From Methanomethylovorans sp041447285 (GTDB lineage: Archaea; Halobacteriota; Methanosarcinia; Methanosarcinales; Methanosarcinaceae): a stretch of 64,000 bases of DNA. Shown here one piece after another: positions 51,906 to 63,179 of the stretch. How positions within the stretch are numbered: position 1 is the first letter of the stretch; the number at the start of each line of letters is the position of its first letter. The position numbers and the translations under genes are program-made. The stretch lies in contig NZ_JBGMEB010000019.1 of assembly GCF_041447285.1 (NCBI RefSeq), forward strand, positions 1 to 64,000. The letters run 5' to 3'. Below the pieces are notes generated by a model, which was not told where the DNA came from, made no database searches, and saw only the letters and a program-made list of their open reading frames with translations.

Positions 51906-52001
51906 AATATAAGTAAATGGAAAGTTGAGTAATAACTTATATATAAATAAAGATCTGATTCTATTTTAATAATAGATCATTAAAAATCTAAGAATATTAT
52001 T

Positions 52002-54434
<2,433 letters not shown>

Positions 54435-54632
54435 CCTTCATAAAAGGATCTTTTTCAATCCTCTGAATGCAAACTTACATTCGCTACTTATTCATAACAT
54501 AATGTGATATGTGAGTTATAGAATATTTTTTTAAAATAGATGCCAATAAAACTGATTTGATTGAAAAGTTTTATATCAAATCGATTTTATAGAATTATGT
54601 ATATGCCCATCATAGAACAGTGGGAGATACAA

Positions 54633-54812
54633 ATGATGGAGAATTTTATTGTACAATATTTCCTTGACCAAAAAGTGACAATATATTGTGGAGGTATTGC
54701 CACTTTTAAAGGTAAGGTCAAGCAATGCGAGAATGGTATTGTTCAGCTTGAAATCATTCCAGGAAGATATACATCAATATCCATTGATAAAATCATTACA
54801 ATAACAGCATAA
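54633..54812 (+). CDS. Small LSm/SH3-like barrel protein
   Basis: 59-60 aa from the ATG at 54633 (tgggagata upstream); an upstream in-frame start is not convincing. Alternating strands: FLDQKVTIYCGG, ATFKGKVKQCENGIVQLEI, YTSISIDKIITITA, with the Gly-rich turn of a small five-stranded barrel. A similar small protein is known beside signalling genes in Methanosarcina-type genomes. It lies between the two large kinases. Confidence 0.6.
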   Translation: MMENFIVQYFLDQKVTIYCGGIATFKGKVKQCENGIVQLEIIPGRYTSISIDKIITITA

Positions 54813-54937
54813 GCTGTGAATTGGCGCACAGGAAAAATCACAAAAGAGTATTTTTCCCCATTTTATTGTATAATTTAAATTCTCTCGTGGAGTCGAATAA
54901 ATATGAGCATTTAGTTATTTAAAAAGTAAAAAATAGT

Positions 54938-57730
54938 ATGATCCCTCTAAAATATAAACGGTTTATATCTGAAGAACAGGTAGAAGAAGAAAATGAAAAT
55001 GATCTCATCGATGAATTACCTATAGGCGTCCTTTCATTTGATACTAGAGGAAATATCACTGCAGTAAACAAATTTCTTCTTGAGCTTCTGGGCTCTCCTT
55101 CAGCTGAAGATACAAAACAGACAAATCTGCTAGAATTTCCGCCTCTGGTTGAATCAGGCATATCTGCTAGTATTCAGGAATCTATTTCAACTGGCAAGAT
55201 TTCAGTAATAGAAACAAGTTATCATTCGAAATGGGGTAAAGAGCTTTTTTTGCGTTTTAAAACTGTACCTCGCATGGACAAAGAAGGAAATGTCATCGGT
55301 TGCCATGCAATAATTGAAGACGCTACAATCATAAAACAAACCCGTAGCGAACTGGAACAAAAGAAAAAGCAAGAAGATCTTTATTCGCATATTTCCAGCC
55401 AATTTATAAACAGCAGTTTTAAAGATATTGACACTGAGATCAATAAAGCCCTTGAGAAAACAGCTATATTTACTGGTGCTGAGCGTGCTACTGTTTTTTT
55501 AACAACTGATGATCCTAATTATGTGATCAAAACCCATGAATGGCACGCCGAAGGTATTATATCACAGATTAGCTTCAACCAAAAATTCCCAGTGCCAAGC
55601 ATAATTGAAAAATTAACAGATTTGCAAGCAATTTGTGTAGTAGATACTCAACAACTGAGTAATGAAGAACGGATACTTAAAGAAAAACTTCGAGAATTGG
55701 GTATCTTGTCACTGATACTGGTTCCTATAGCCTTTAAAGGAAAATTCAGCGGATACATAGCGATGGATTGCAAGACGCAAAAAAAGGAATGGGATCAAAA
55801 CGCCTTCTATTTATTGAAACTTGTGGGTGAGATGATAACCAGTGTTCTTGAACGCAAACAAACCGAAACTCTGCTGCTTAAAAAAGAAGAAGACTATGAA
55901 GAAGTTGTAAATTCAATAGACACTATCGTCTGGAAAGCTGATGTTAATGAGCATGGAAAGTACATCAATACTTATATTTCCTCAGCTGTCGACAAAATGC
56001 TGGGATTATCTCAAGGAACCATAGGAAACAGTTGGGATAAGTACTTTTCCTATGTCCATCACGACGATATTCAAAATGTCTTTGATGCGCTAAAACTCGC
56101 TTATAATAATCCGGAGAACAATGTCAATCTGGACTACCGCCTGGTAAAAGATGACGGAAATATAGTATGGGTAAATTCCATTGCAATAGCTCATCTTCAA
56201 CAGGACGGAACCGTCAAGATTTTCGGTACTACTACTAATATTACCTGGCGAAAACATGCAGAAGTGGAACTCATCAGAAGTGAAAGAAAATACAGATCAC
56301 TTGTTGAACAATCAACTGATGCCATTTTTTTAAATAAGCTCGATGGTCAGATCCTTGACGTTAACGAGAAAGCCTGTAAAATGCTGGGATATACCAGAGA
56401 GCAATTCAGAAATATGTCAGTTGTTGACCTTCTGACTCCGGAACTAAGGACTCAAGGAACTCAAGTACTGGATATCTTAGGGAATTCAGACACAATACAT
56501 GGTGAAACACAGTACCTCACAGCAAATGGCAATATTATAAATGTGGAAATAAATGCTACAATTCTTGCAGGGTATAATGATGTTGCTCAAGCTGTAGTAA
56601 GAGATATCACTGAGCGTAAACAGGCTGAGGAAAAATTAGCCAGGAACGAGAATAAATACCGTTCCCTTTTTGAACAGTCCAATGATGCCATATTTATACA
56701 CGGGCTTTATGGCCAGATTCTGGATGTAAATGACAGAGCCTGCGAGATGCTGGGCTATACAAAAGAAGAATTAAAGAGAATGGAAGTTTCTGATCTGCTA
56801 CCTCCTGACCAGAGGAATATAGCTGTAGAAGCCTTATTAAAAACCAGAGATAACGGATCTATTCGCATTGAAGCAGAATTTCAAAAAGCTAATGGGGATC
56901 GAATGGTGGCAGATGTGAGTGGTTCAATTCTGGATGCATATCCTGATACTATTCAGGCTATTGTAAGAGATGTTACTGACCGCAAACGGATGGAAGAGTA
57001 TTTACTTCAGGCAAAGACCATTGCTGAGGCTGCAAACCGTACCAAAAGCGAATTCCTTGCCAACATGAGCCATGAACTGCGTACACCGCTCAATTCTATA
57101 ATTGGTTTTTCTGATGCCATGCTTGAAGGGCATTTTGGGGATCTTACACCTAAACAGGACCACTATCTTCAACACATATCAAACAGCGGTAAACATCTTC
57201 TGGGCCTTATCAACGAGATACTGGACATAGCAAAAGTAGAAGCAGGTAAGATGCAACTTTCCCTGGAAACGATCTATATTGAGCCATTTATGGCAGAAAT
57301 GATAGCCACAATGCAGCCCCTTGCAAAAAAGAAGCAAATAACTGTGACTATACAAAAAGAGGAGGATATGAATATTTTAGTGGCTGATGAGGTGAAACTA
57401 AAACAGATCATTTACAACTTGCTTGGAAACGCTATCAAATTCACACCTGATGGTGGAAAAATCAATGTTCATGTAAGTATGGCCGGAAAAATGATACGCG
57501 TCTCTATTATTGATACTGGCATAGGAATATCTTTGGAAGAACAGAAGAAACTATTCAAACCATTCACGCAACTGGATTCTACTTATAGTCGACAATATCA
57601 GGGTACAGGTCTTGGACTTGCCCTGGTCAAGGAACTGGTTGAATTACACGGTGGCAGAGTATGGATGGAGAGTGAAGTTGGAAAAGGTAGCAATTTCACC
57701 TTTGAGCTGCCTTCAACCAGAGATATTTAA
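54938..57730 (+). CDS. PAS-GAF-PAS3 histidine kinase
   Basis: 930 aa. PAS about 25-130, GAF about 155-310, then three PAS domains (about 320-440, 447-560, 570-685), HisKA (FLANMSHELRTPLNS at about 705) and HATPase (NLLGNAIKF, IIDTGIGIS, GTGLGLALVKEL). It is the neighbour kinase plus one extra PAS, whose opening (YRSLFEQSNDAIF) is the same as in the neighbour. No membrane helix and no adjacent response regulator. Confidence 0.93.
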   Translation: MIPLKYKRFISEEQVEEENENDLIDELPIGVLSFDTRGNITAVNKFLLELLGSPSAEDTKQTNLLEFPPLVESGISASIQESISTGKISVIETSYHSKWGKELFLRFKTVPRMDKEGNVIGCHAIIEDATIIKQTRSELEQKKKQEDLYSHISSQFINSSFKDIDTEINKALEKTAIFTGAERATVFLTTDDPNYVIKTHEWHAEGIISQISFNQKFPVPSIIEKLTDLQAICVVDTQQLSNEERILKEKLRELGILSLILVPIAFKGKFSGYIAMDCKTQKKEWDQNAFYLLKLVGEMITSVLERKQTETLLLKKEEDYEEVVNSIDTIVWKADVNEHGKYINTYISSAVDKMLGLSQGTIGNSWDKYFSYVHHDDIQNVFDALKLAYNNPENNVNLDYRLVKDDGNIVWVNSIAIAHLQQDGTVKIFGTTTNITWRKHAEVELIRSERKYRSLVEQSTDAIFLNKLDGQILDVNEKACKMLGYTREQFRNMSVVDLLTPELRTQGTQVLDILGNSDTIHGETQYLTANGNIINVEINATILAGYNDVAQAVVRDITERKQAEEKLARNENKYRSLFEQSNDAIFIHGLYGQILDVNDRACEMLGYTKEELKRMEVSDLLPPDQRNIAVEALLKTRDNGSIRIEAEFQKANGDRMVADVSGSILDAYPDTIQAIVRDVTDRKRMEEYLLQAKTIAEAANRTKSEFLANMSHELRTPLNSIIGFSDAMLEGHFGDLTPKQDHYLQHISNSGKHLLGLINEILDIAKVEAGKMQLSLETIYIEPFMAEMIATMQPLAKKKQITVTIQKEEDMNILVADEVKLKQIIYNLLGNAIKFTPDGGKINVHVSMAGKMIRVSIIDTGIGISLEEQKKLFKPFTQLDSTYSRQYQGTGLGLALVKELVELHGGRVWMESEVGKGSNFTFELPSTRDI

Positions 57731-57893
57731 TTCATAGGTCTTTTTTGCTATTTACGAGTTATAGTTATATCCATTAGTTATACCAATTGACTGTAAACCA
57801 TAATTATAAATAGTAGAAGATAGTACATAGGAATCCGTCTAAATCCAAAAATCGCCTCTAACTTTAAGAGCCTCAAAAAGGGAGAGAAACAAA

Positions 57894-58136
57894 ATGAAAG
57901 ATACATGGGAAAAAGTCTTCGAATATGCATCAGTGCCCCTGCATGGAACGATGTCAAGAAAATTACGACCAGGAGTACAATTACAGATCAATGAAGGCAA
58001 AATATTCGAGGGTGCCGTACTTTTTTTAGGTGAGTTCGTCCGTTTCACAGAAGAAAAAGACAACGAGAGGATAAACACATATTACGATTGGGAAAAAATA
58101 GAATCTATCCGCACATACAGTAAAAAAGAGGATTGA
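57894..58136 (+). CDS. Small protein following the PAS kinase
   Basis: 80 aa, aagggagag upstream. Strands RPGVQLQINEGKIFEGAVLF and EFVRFTEEK suggest a small barrel, followed by YYDWEKIESIRTY. It resembles in size, place and strand order the small protein after the first kinase, although identity is low. Possibly a partner of kinase signalling. Confidence 0.6.
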   Translation: MKDTWEKVFEYASVPLHGTMSRKLRPGVQLQINEGKIFEGAVLFLGEFVRFTEEKDNERINTYYDWEKIESIRTYSKKED

Positions 58137-58178
58137 ATTTTACGATTGACTATTGAGTGGAACTACCTCCCATGAGAA

Positions 58179-58206
58179 GATTGTCGCCTTTCTCCGGGCG
58201 ACGATC
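58179..58206. terminator. Bidirectional hairpin terminator
   Basis: gattgtcgcc (58179-58188) pairs with ggcgacgatc (58197-58206), 10 bp with one G-T pair and an 8-nt loop. It lies between convergent genes (small protein on the left, nitroreductase on the right) and is flanked by T-rich DNA. Confidence 0.6.
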
Positions 58207-58260
58207 TATCTCAAATCAATTCTAATGTGATTTACAACATATCTTTAAGTTTTTGCCAGA

Positions 58261-59084
58261 TCATTTCCATGTAATTCTGGCTAAACTCCTTCCTGGAATA
58301 CCGTGTGGCTCATACTTAGGATAACCAAACATCATTGCATACTGCACAGTATGGCCTTTGGGAAGCCCAAGTTCATCCATAAGGGGTTTGCAGGATGTTG
58401 CGGCTAGTTTGAGGAAACCTGCCCAACAAGTCCAAAGGCTGGGGCAGCAAGCTCTAACCATGAAAGAGCAATAATACTGTCAGTATAAGCCATTGAGTTA
58501 TCTGCTAAAGCATGCGCTATTGCCACATGTGGAGCTCCACGGCAAATAGGATCTGTTCCATTGTCATAAGCAGCTATGAGTCCCTGCATGACAGGTTTCA
58601 TTGGGTTATCGCCATCTAAAGAAACAACTTCACGCATCCAGTCGATAGTAAGCTTTGTAAGTTTCTGAACTTGTTTTGGATCGTGGACTATGAGCCAGTG
58701 CACAGGCTGATTGTTCACGCCTGATGGAGCAAAACGTACAATATCAAGCATTTTCTCGATCGTGGCCCTGTCTACCACTTTACTTTTATAATTGCGTATA
58801 GAGCGGCGTTTTCTCATGTACAGACCGAGCTGTTCAGGAGATATATCGGGCCTTAAAGAATCATCAAAAAGAGAGTGTTCAGTGTTGAACATAGGAGAAA
58901 TTGCACCTGTGGGACAAAATGCTTCACAATTACCACATTTTGCACACATATATCCCATCTTATCAGGTATATAAGGTGTGCCCTTACCACTGCTGGAAAT
59001 TACTCCCAAAGGGCATATTTGAATACATATGCCGCAGTTGGTGCACAATTCTTGATCAAATGACATTACATTCATGAAAAACAA
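58261..59084 (-). pseudogene. Ferredoxin-nitroreductase fusion, frameshifted
   Basis: The N-terminus is a two-[4Fe-4S] ferredoxin domain (CTNCGICIQICPLG; CAKCGNCEAFCPTG). A nitroreductase domain follows (KRRSIRNYKSK; RFAPSGVNNQPVHWLIV). The first frame ends at 58404 after APAFGLVGQVSSN, while the rest of the family pattern (TCWAGFLKLAATSC...; MFGYPKYEP...RITWK) continues in another frame from about 58440. A small deletion near 58430-58440 explains the break. Either a recent pseudogene or a sequencing error. Confidence 0.85.
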
Positions 59085-59152
59085 ACCTCAAATTAACTGA
59101 GCTACGTATTTGATAAAGATTTGCTTACATAGAGATTTTTAGCTCTTTGTCC

Positions 59153-59812
59153 TTAATCGAGTAGTGATGACCAGGCATCATAGACATGCATGGCTTCCAT
59201 GCCCATTTCCCGGGGCGTGATGACATCATTTTCCACGGTATCACCGATGGAAAGCACTTCATCCGGCTTAAGTTTCAGGCGATCGAGTGCTATTTTGAAG
59301 ATACGAGGATCAGGCTTTTTATACCTTACATCAGAAGAAAAGATCACATGGTCAAAATGCTCATATAGACCCAGAAAACGCAATTCCTTTTCAGAAAAAA
59401 CACGTTGACCATTGGAAACTAAACATTTTGGAATGTCCTTATATCTTAGGAGTATCTTCAGACTTTCCTCAAAGGGGCGCATTCTGCGTAGTGATGCAGA
59501 ACGGAACACCTTTGAAGTTTCAATGCCCAGATAAGTCGTATCACTTTTCCATATTGCGTTTTCATTACAGATCTCTGCAAATATCTCTTCCACCCTTACC
59601 TCAGGATACTGTTCTTTAGAAACTGCCATCCTGTCTGCTATCTTAGAATGGTATTCTGATTTCAATACCTCCGGATCTATCTTCACACCTTTATACTGCA
59701 ACCACTTACTCACAGTATCATATGTGTAAAAATCATCTTCATCTGTCTGGATATCTATTAGTGTACCATATAAGTCAAAAATCATACCTTTTATCCCAGA
59801 GCTTTCAAACAT
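59153..59812 (-). CDS. HAD-superfamily hydrolase
   Basis: 219 aa. Motif I MIFDLYGTLID, motif II LVSNGQ, motif III KKPDPRIF and motif IV SIGDTVENDV are all present; cap domain between residues 25 and 95. A phosphatase of the haloacid-dehalogenase class with unknown substrate. It overlaps the upstream kinase-like gene by 22 bp, so the two likely act on the same pathway. Confidence 0.9.
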   Translation of the reverse strand: MFESSGIKGMIFDLYGTLIDIQTDEDDFYTYDTVSKWLQYKGVKIDPEVLKSEYHSKIADRMAVSKEQYPEVRVEEIFAEICNENAIWKSDTTYLGIETSKVFRSASLRRMRPFEESLKILLRYKDIPKCLVSNGQRVFSEKELRFLGLYEHFDHVIFSSDVRYKKPDPRIFKIALDRLKLKPDEVLSIGDTVENDVITPREMGMEAMHVYDAWSSLLD

Positions 59813-60747
59813 TCAGCTGCCTCCTTAATCAGATACTCGTGATGTTGATTGTGCCTGTGAAGCCTTGCAGACCTCAAAAAACCCAAACTCATGAAGAAAG
59901 GAAGAATCTTTGTAGTTTTAAAAAAGTCACTTTCATTTTTGCTGTAATGCCAGAGGAAGTGTCCGATATAAGGTTCTGCAAGATTACCTGAACCTTTGCG
60001 TAATTCGAAATGGTTTTTAAGTTCAGAACACATTATACCCAGATCTCTTGCATAGTGTGCATTATGCCAGGAACTTTCAAGATCAAGGATATATGGAATA
60101 CCGTTATGGAACATATAGTTCGATGGTGTTGCATCCCGGTGGATCATACATCCTTGCGCCTGGTCCAAAAGGGAACTGTACCACCATCTCCCAAGAAGCT
60201 CATTGAACTGATTTCTTAGAGAATCATTGAGTTTTAACTGGTCAAGCACACTATGGAAATTCGCAAAATCTCTTGTCTTGTCGTAATAATCATGGCGGGT
60301 ATGCTTATGCAGTCTGTGTAAAGTATGAGCTATTGCTGTCAGTTTGTCGTATATGTCCTTATCATGGGACAGATACCAGGAAAAAGACTTACCTGAAATG
60401 TATTCTGTCACAAGAGCACAGTTGAAATCCTGATGTATCGCTATAGGTACTGGCACATTTACAATTGACTGAACTTCCCGCAGGTTATTGTATTCCTTAA
60501 CCATTGCCTCGTATGCGTTATATCTCTTCAATTTCCCAGTCGGTTCTGCAAAGAACTTTGCAATAACACTGTAGTGTTCGCCTTTGAACTGGTACCTGCA
60601 TACAGTGTGTGAAGATGGTTTGTACTTGAAAACCTCCACACTGCAGGATTTATTCTTTATCCTGTCTCCAAGTATGTATACAAGCCAATCCCTGAAAACG
60701 TCACCCGGACCTAATGTGCTTACATGATGATTCAAAAACGCGATCAC
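59791..60747 (-). CDS. Aminoglycoside phosphotransferase-like kinase
   Basis: 318 aa. Protein-kinase-like fold with catalytic loop MIHRDATPSNYMF and metal-binding ILDLESSW, as in APH/choline kinase families. The N-lobe Lys is probably in SVIAKFF. A sugar or small-molecule kinase is likely; drug resistance is not implied. Cotranscribed with the HAD phosphatase. Confidence 0.8.
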   Translation of the reverse strand: MIAFLNHHVSTLGPGDVFRDWLVYILGDRIKNKSCSVEVFKYKPSSHTVCRYQFKGEHYSVIAKFFAEPTGKLKRYNAYEAMVKEYNNLREVQSIVNVPVPIAIHQDFNCALVTEYISGKSFSWYLSHDKDIYDKLTAIAHTLHRLHKHTRHDYYDKTRDFANFHSVLDQLKLNDSLRNQFNELLGRWWYSSLLDQAQGCMIHRDATPSNYMFHNGIPYILDLESSWHNAHYARDLGIMCSELKNHFELRKGSGNLAEPYIGHFLWHYSKNESDFFKTTKILPFFMSLGFLRSARLHRHNQHHEYLIKEAAECLKALG

Positions 60748-60919
60748 CGCTCAATTATTGTAGAGAAGTAATACCTCTATACAGCTATTTCTTTCTATCT
60801 GTAACTATTTAGATATCAATAGATCCGTACTATATTAAAACATAGATGCATCTGCTATTGCTCATACAATAGCACTATAAACCAGAATGACCATTTGAAA
60901 CAAAAATCAGAAGGTCATC

Positions 60920-61945
60920 ATGGGTACGCAAATAGGTTCACTCCTCACGAAAAATCCGGTCACTTACGAAGAACTTTCAGGCAAAGTGATCGCTATCGAT
61001 GCATATAATACCATTTATCAGTTCCTTAGTGCCATAAGGCAAAAAGATGGTTCACTGCTTACTGATACCTCAGGAAATCCTACGTCCCATCTTACAGGAC
61101 TTCTCTCAAGGATAAGCAAAATGAGGGATGCGAATATTAAACCTTTTTTCATATTCGATGGCAAGCCACCACAAATGAAAATGGGAACGCTGGAAAAACG
61201 TAAGGAATGCAAAGAGATGGCAGCCCGCAATTATGAGATGGCAAAGCAAGAAGGTAACCTTGAAGATATGAAGAAATTCGCTCAGGGGACTTCCCGGATA
61301 ACACCACAGATCCTTGAAGAATCAAAAAAACTCCTTGAGCTTATGGGTATTCCCTGCGTACAGGCTGAATCCGAAGCAGAGGCACAGGCAGCTTTTATGA
61401 CCTCTTGCGGAGATGCTGACCTCGTGGGTTCACAGGATTATGATGTATTTCTTTTCGGAGCTGAAAATGTTGTCCGTAACCTGGGTAGCACCGGTAAAAG
61501 AAAAGTTCCTGGGAAATCTGCATATGTTTCAAAGAACCCAGAACATGTTTCCTTGACAGACTCTCTTAAGCAGCTGGATATCACCCGTGAACAACTTATT
61601 GACGTTGCCATCTGCATTGGCACAGATTTCAATGAGGGAATACAGCGTGTGGGTCCAAAGACTGCACTTAAACTCATTTCAAAGCATGGAGATATTAACA
61701 CAATGCTTAGAGAAGAAAACAAGGATATAAGAGCCTGTGTTTCAGTGGAGGATATTAAGGATTTCTTCATGAATCCTCCGGTAACAAAAGATTATTCTCT
61801 TAAATGGAAAAAGCCAAAATCAGACGCATTGTATGATTTTTTGGTTGAAGAGCGTGGTTTCTCAGAAAAGCAGGTAATAAAAAATATTGATGTATTGGAA
61901 AATAGAGCTAGTTCTGAATGCCAATCCTGCCTGGGAAAATGGTAA
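60920..61945 (+). CDS. fen: Flap endonuclease 1
   Basis: 341 aa, normal for archaeal FEN-1. N-terminal nuclease region VIAIDAYNTIYQFL, FIFDGKPP, then ESEAEAQAAFM and GSQDYDVFLFG with the acidic two-metal site, and the H3TH region GTDFNEGIQRVGPKTALKLI. The C-terminus ends CQSCLGKW, which fits a PCNA-binding box (QxxLxx-aromatic) cut one residue short of the usual aromatic pair. Removes 5' flaps in Okazaki fragment processing and repair. Confidence 0.96.
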   Translation: MGTQIGSLLTKNPVTYEELSGKVIAIDAYNTIYQFLSAIRQKDGSLLTDTSGNPTSHLTGLLSRISKMRDANIKPFFIFDGKPPQMKMGTLEKRKECKEMAARNYEMAKQEGNLEDMKKFAQGTSRITPQILEESKKLLELMGIPCVQAESEAEAQAAFMTSCGDADLVGSQDYDVFLFGAENVVRNLGSTGKRKVPGKSAYVSKNPEHVSLTDSLKQLDITREQLIDVAICIGTDFNEGIQRVGPKTALKLISKHGDINTMLREENKDIRACVSVEDIKDFFMNPPVTKDYSLKWKKPKSDALYDFLVEERGFSEKQVIKNIDVLENRASSECQSCLGKW

Positions 61946-61991
61946 AAGTCTTAAAATGTTTGGTTATGTGGTATTAACCACTTTACCAATT

Positions 61992-62267
61992 TCAAACAAG
62001 ATGATAAGCTATCTTTACCGCATTTACTGCAAGGTAAGCAAGTACAGCTAGGAAAAGCACTACTATAATAAGAGCTAGGATAATTAGCATCAATACAAAA
62101 ACAATAGCAACTGGCAACCATAATGGCGCAAATACCCACAGCCATTCTATTTCCAGGTATCCGAGAGCTTTAGCGATCACTAAAGCTATTGTTAGTAATC
62201 CTGTAAATCCGATGCTCTCTTTTCTAAAAACGTTTTGCACAACAACATGTGTCATAATATCACGCAT
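61992..62267 (-). CDS. Small membrane protein
   Basis: 87-91 aa (ATG at 62267 or 62255). Two hydrophobic helices around WLWVFAPLWLPVAIVFVLML and a third stretch LIIVVLFLAVLAYLAV. The W-x-W-V-x-A-P-L-W-x-P pattern is shared with small phage and bacterial membrane proteins sometimes labelled 'transmembrane Fragile-X-F'. Function unknown. Confidence 0.6.
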   Translation of the reverse strand: MRDIMTHVVVQNVFRKESIGFTGLLTIALVIAKALGYLEIEWLWVFAPLWLPVAIVFVLMLIILALIIVVLFLAVLAYLAVNAVKIAYHLV

Positions 62268-62691
62268 CGTTTAAGTGTTTGATACCATACTCTGCTTCAA
62301 GGAGCAATGTATCGAATACATTTAATATACATGTATAGTATATTTTTGTGTATATAAGTAAGTACATTCCTTTAGTGGGAAAAAATTCATTTTGAATTTT
62401 ATTGATTATATCAGTACCTGGCAAATCTTTTTTGCAAAAATATAATAGTAACCCATAAAGATACAACCTATTTCCATTAGGTCTCTAAAGCTAAACACTA
62501 ATGTAAACTGCAATGTATCCATATCCTAATCACTTAACCTTAGAGATGTAGAATGGACACATAAAGATTAAGCTAAACTTTGGAAGTACTAGTTGCATCG
62601 ACAACTATTTATCAGATTGATTGTTTGCATATGCAACTAATTTGGTTGCATATACAACTATATTGGCCAGGAAAAGTGGGGGATAATAGAA
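62268..62691. other. 424-bp regulatory gap before marR
   Basis: No gene is supported. The left 300 bp are plain AT-rich DNA; the right end holds three operator palindromes (62591-62659) and TATA-like sequences for the MarR-MFS unit. Confidence 0.6.
62591..62659 (+). promoter_or_regulatory. Three MarR operator palindromes
   Basis: agttgcatcgacaact (62591-62606), gtttgcatatgcaact (62623-62638) and ggttgcatatacaact (62644-62659) share the pattern (g)ttgcat....caact. Centres are 32 and 21 bp apart, close to three and two helical turns, so bound dimers would sit on one face of the DNA. They end 33 bp before the marR start. Confidence 0.75.
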
Positions 62692-63162
62692 ATGAATACA
62701 ATTGAATTCAATGGAGACTCTCATGCTAATGAAATGTGTGGTAAGGAGTTCATTGGAAAGGCCATCTCATATCTCTACAGATATGAACAGATTTATATTG
62801 GGAAAAAAATTGAGCCGTATGGTATCGGAATCGGACAGTTTCCTTTTCTGATGAGACTGTATCGTGAGGATGGAATTAACCAGGAAAGTCTTTCTGACTA
62901 TCTAAAAATCGATAAAGGCACTACTACAAGGGCGATACAGAAACTTGTTGATGAGGGTTATGTTTTCAGACTCAGGGATGAGAAGGACAGGAGATCATAC
63001 AGAGTTTTCCTTACTGATAAAGGAAAAAATATAGAACCAAATCTGAAAAAAATAGCTTCAGAGTGGGAAGATATCCTCTTCTTTGGCTTTGATGACACTC
63101 AAAGAAGAAAGATTACGAACTCACTTGAAATTATGTTTGAAAATGTATTCAAAATAATGTGA
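62692..63162 (+). CDS. MarR-family regulator
   Basis: 156 aa. Winged helix with QESLSDYLKIDKGTTTRAIQKLVDEGYVFRLRDEKDRRSYRVFLTDKG, the classic MarR recognition helix and DxRxxR wing. It probably represses itself and the downstream MFS gene through the palindromes just upstream and responds to a small hydrophobic ligand. Start ATG at 62692 with a ggggataat-type site. Confidence 0.92.
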   Translation: MNTIEFNGDSHANEMCGKEFIGKAISYLYRYEQIYIGKKIEPYGIGIGQFPFLMRLYREDGINQESLSDYLKIDKGTTTRAIQKLVDEGYVFRLRDEKDRRSYRVFLTDKGKNIEPNLKKIASEWEDILFFGFDDTQRRKITNSLEIMFENVFKIM

Positions 63163-63179
63163 AATTACGAGATCATATC

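Noticed and set aside
62260..62466. 68-aa frame in the gap before marR
   Set aside because: No ribosome-binding site and no conserved pattern; AT-rich noncoding DNA.
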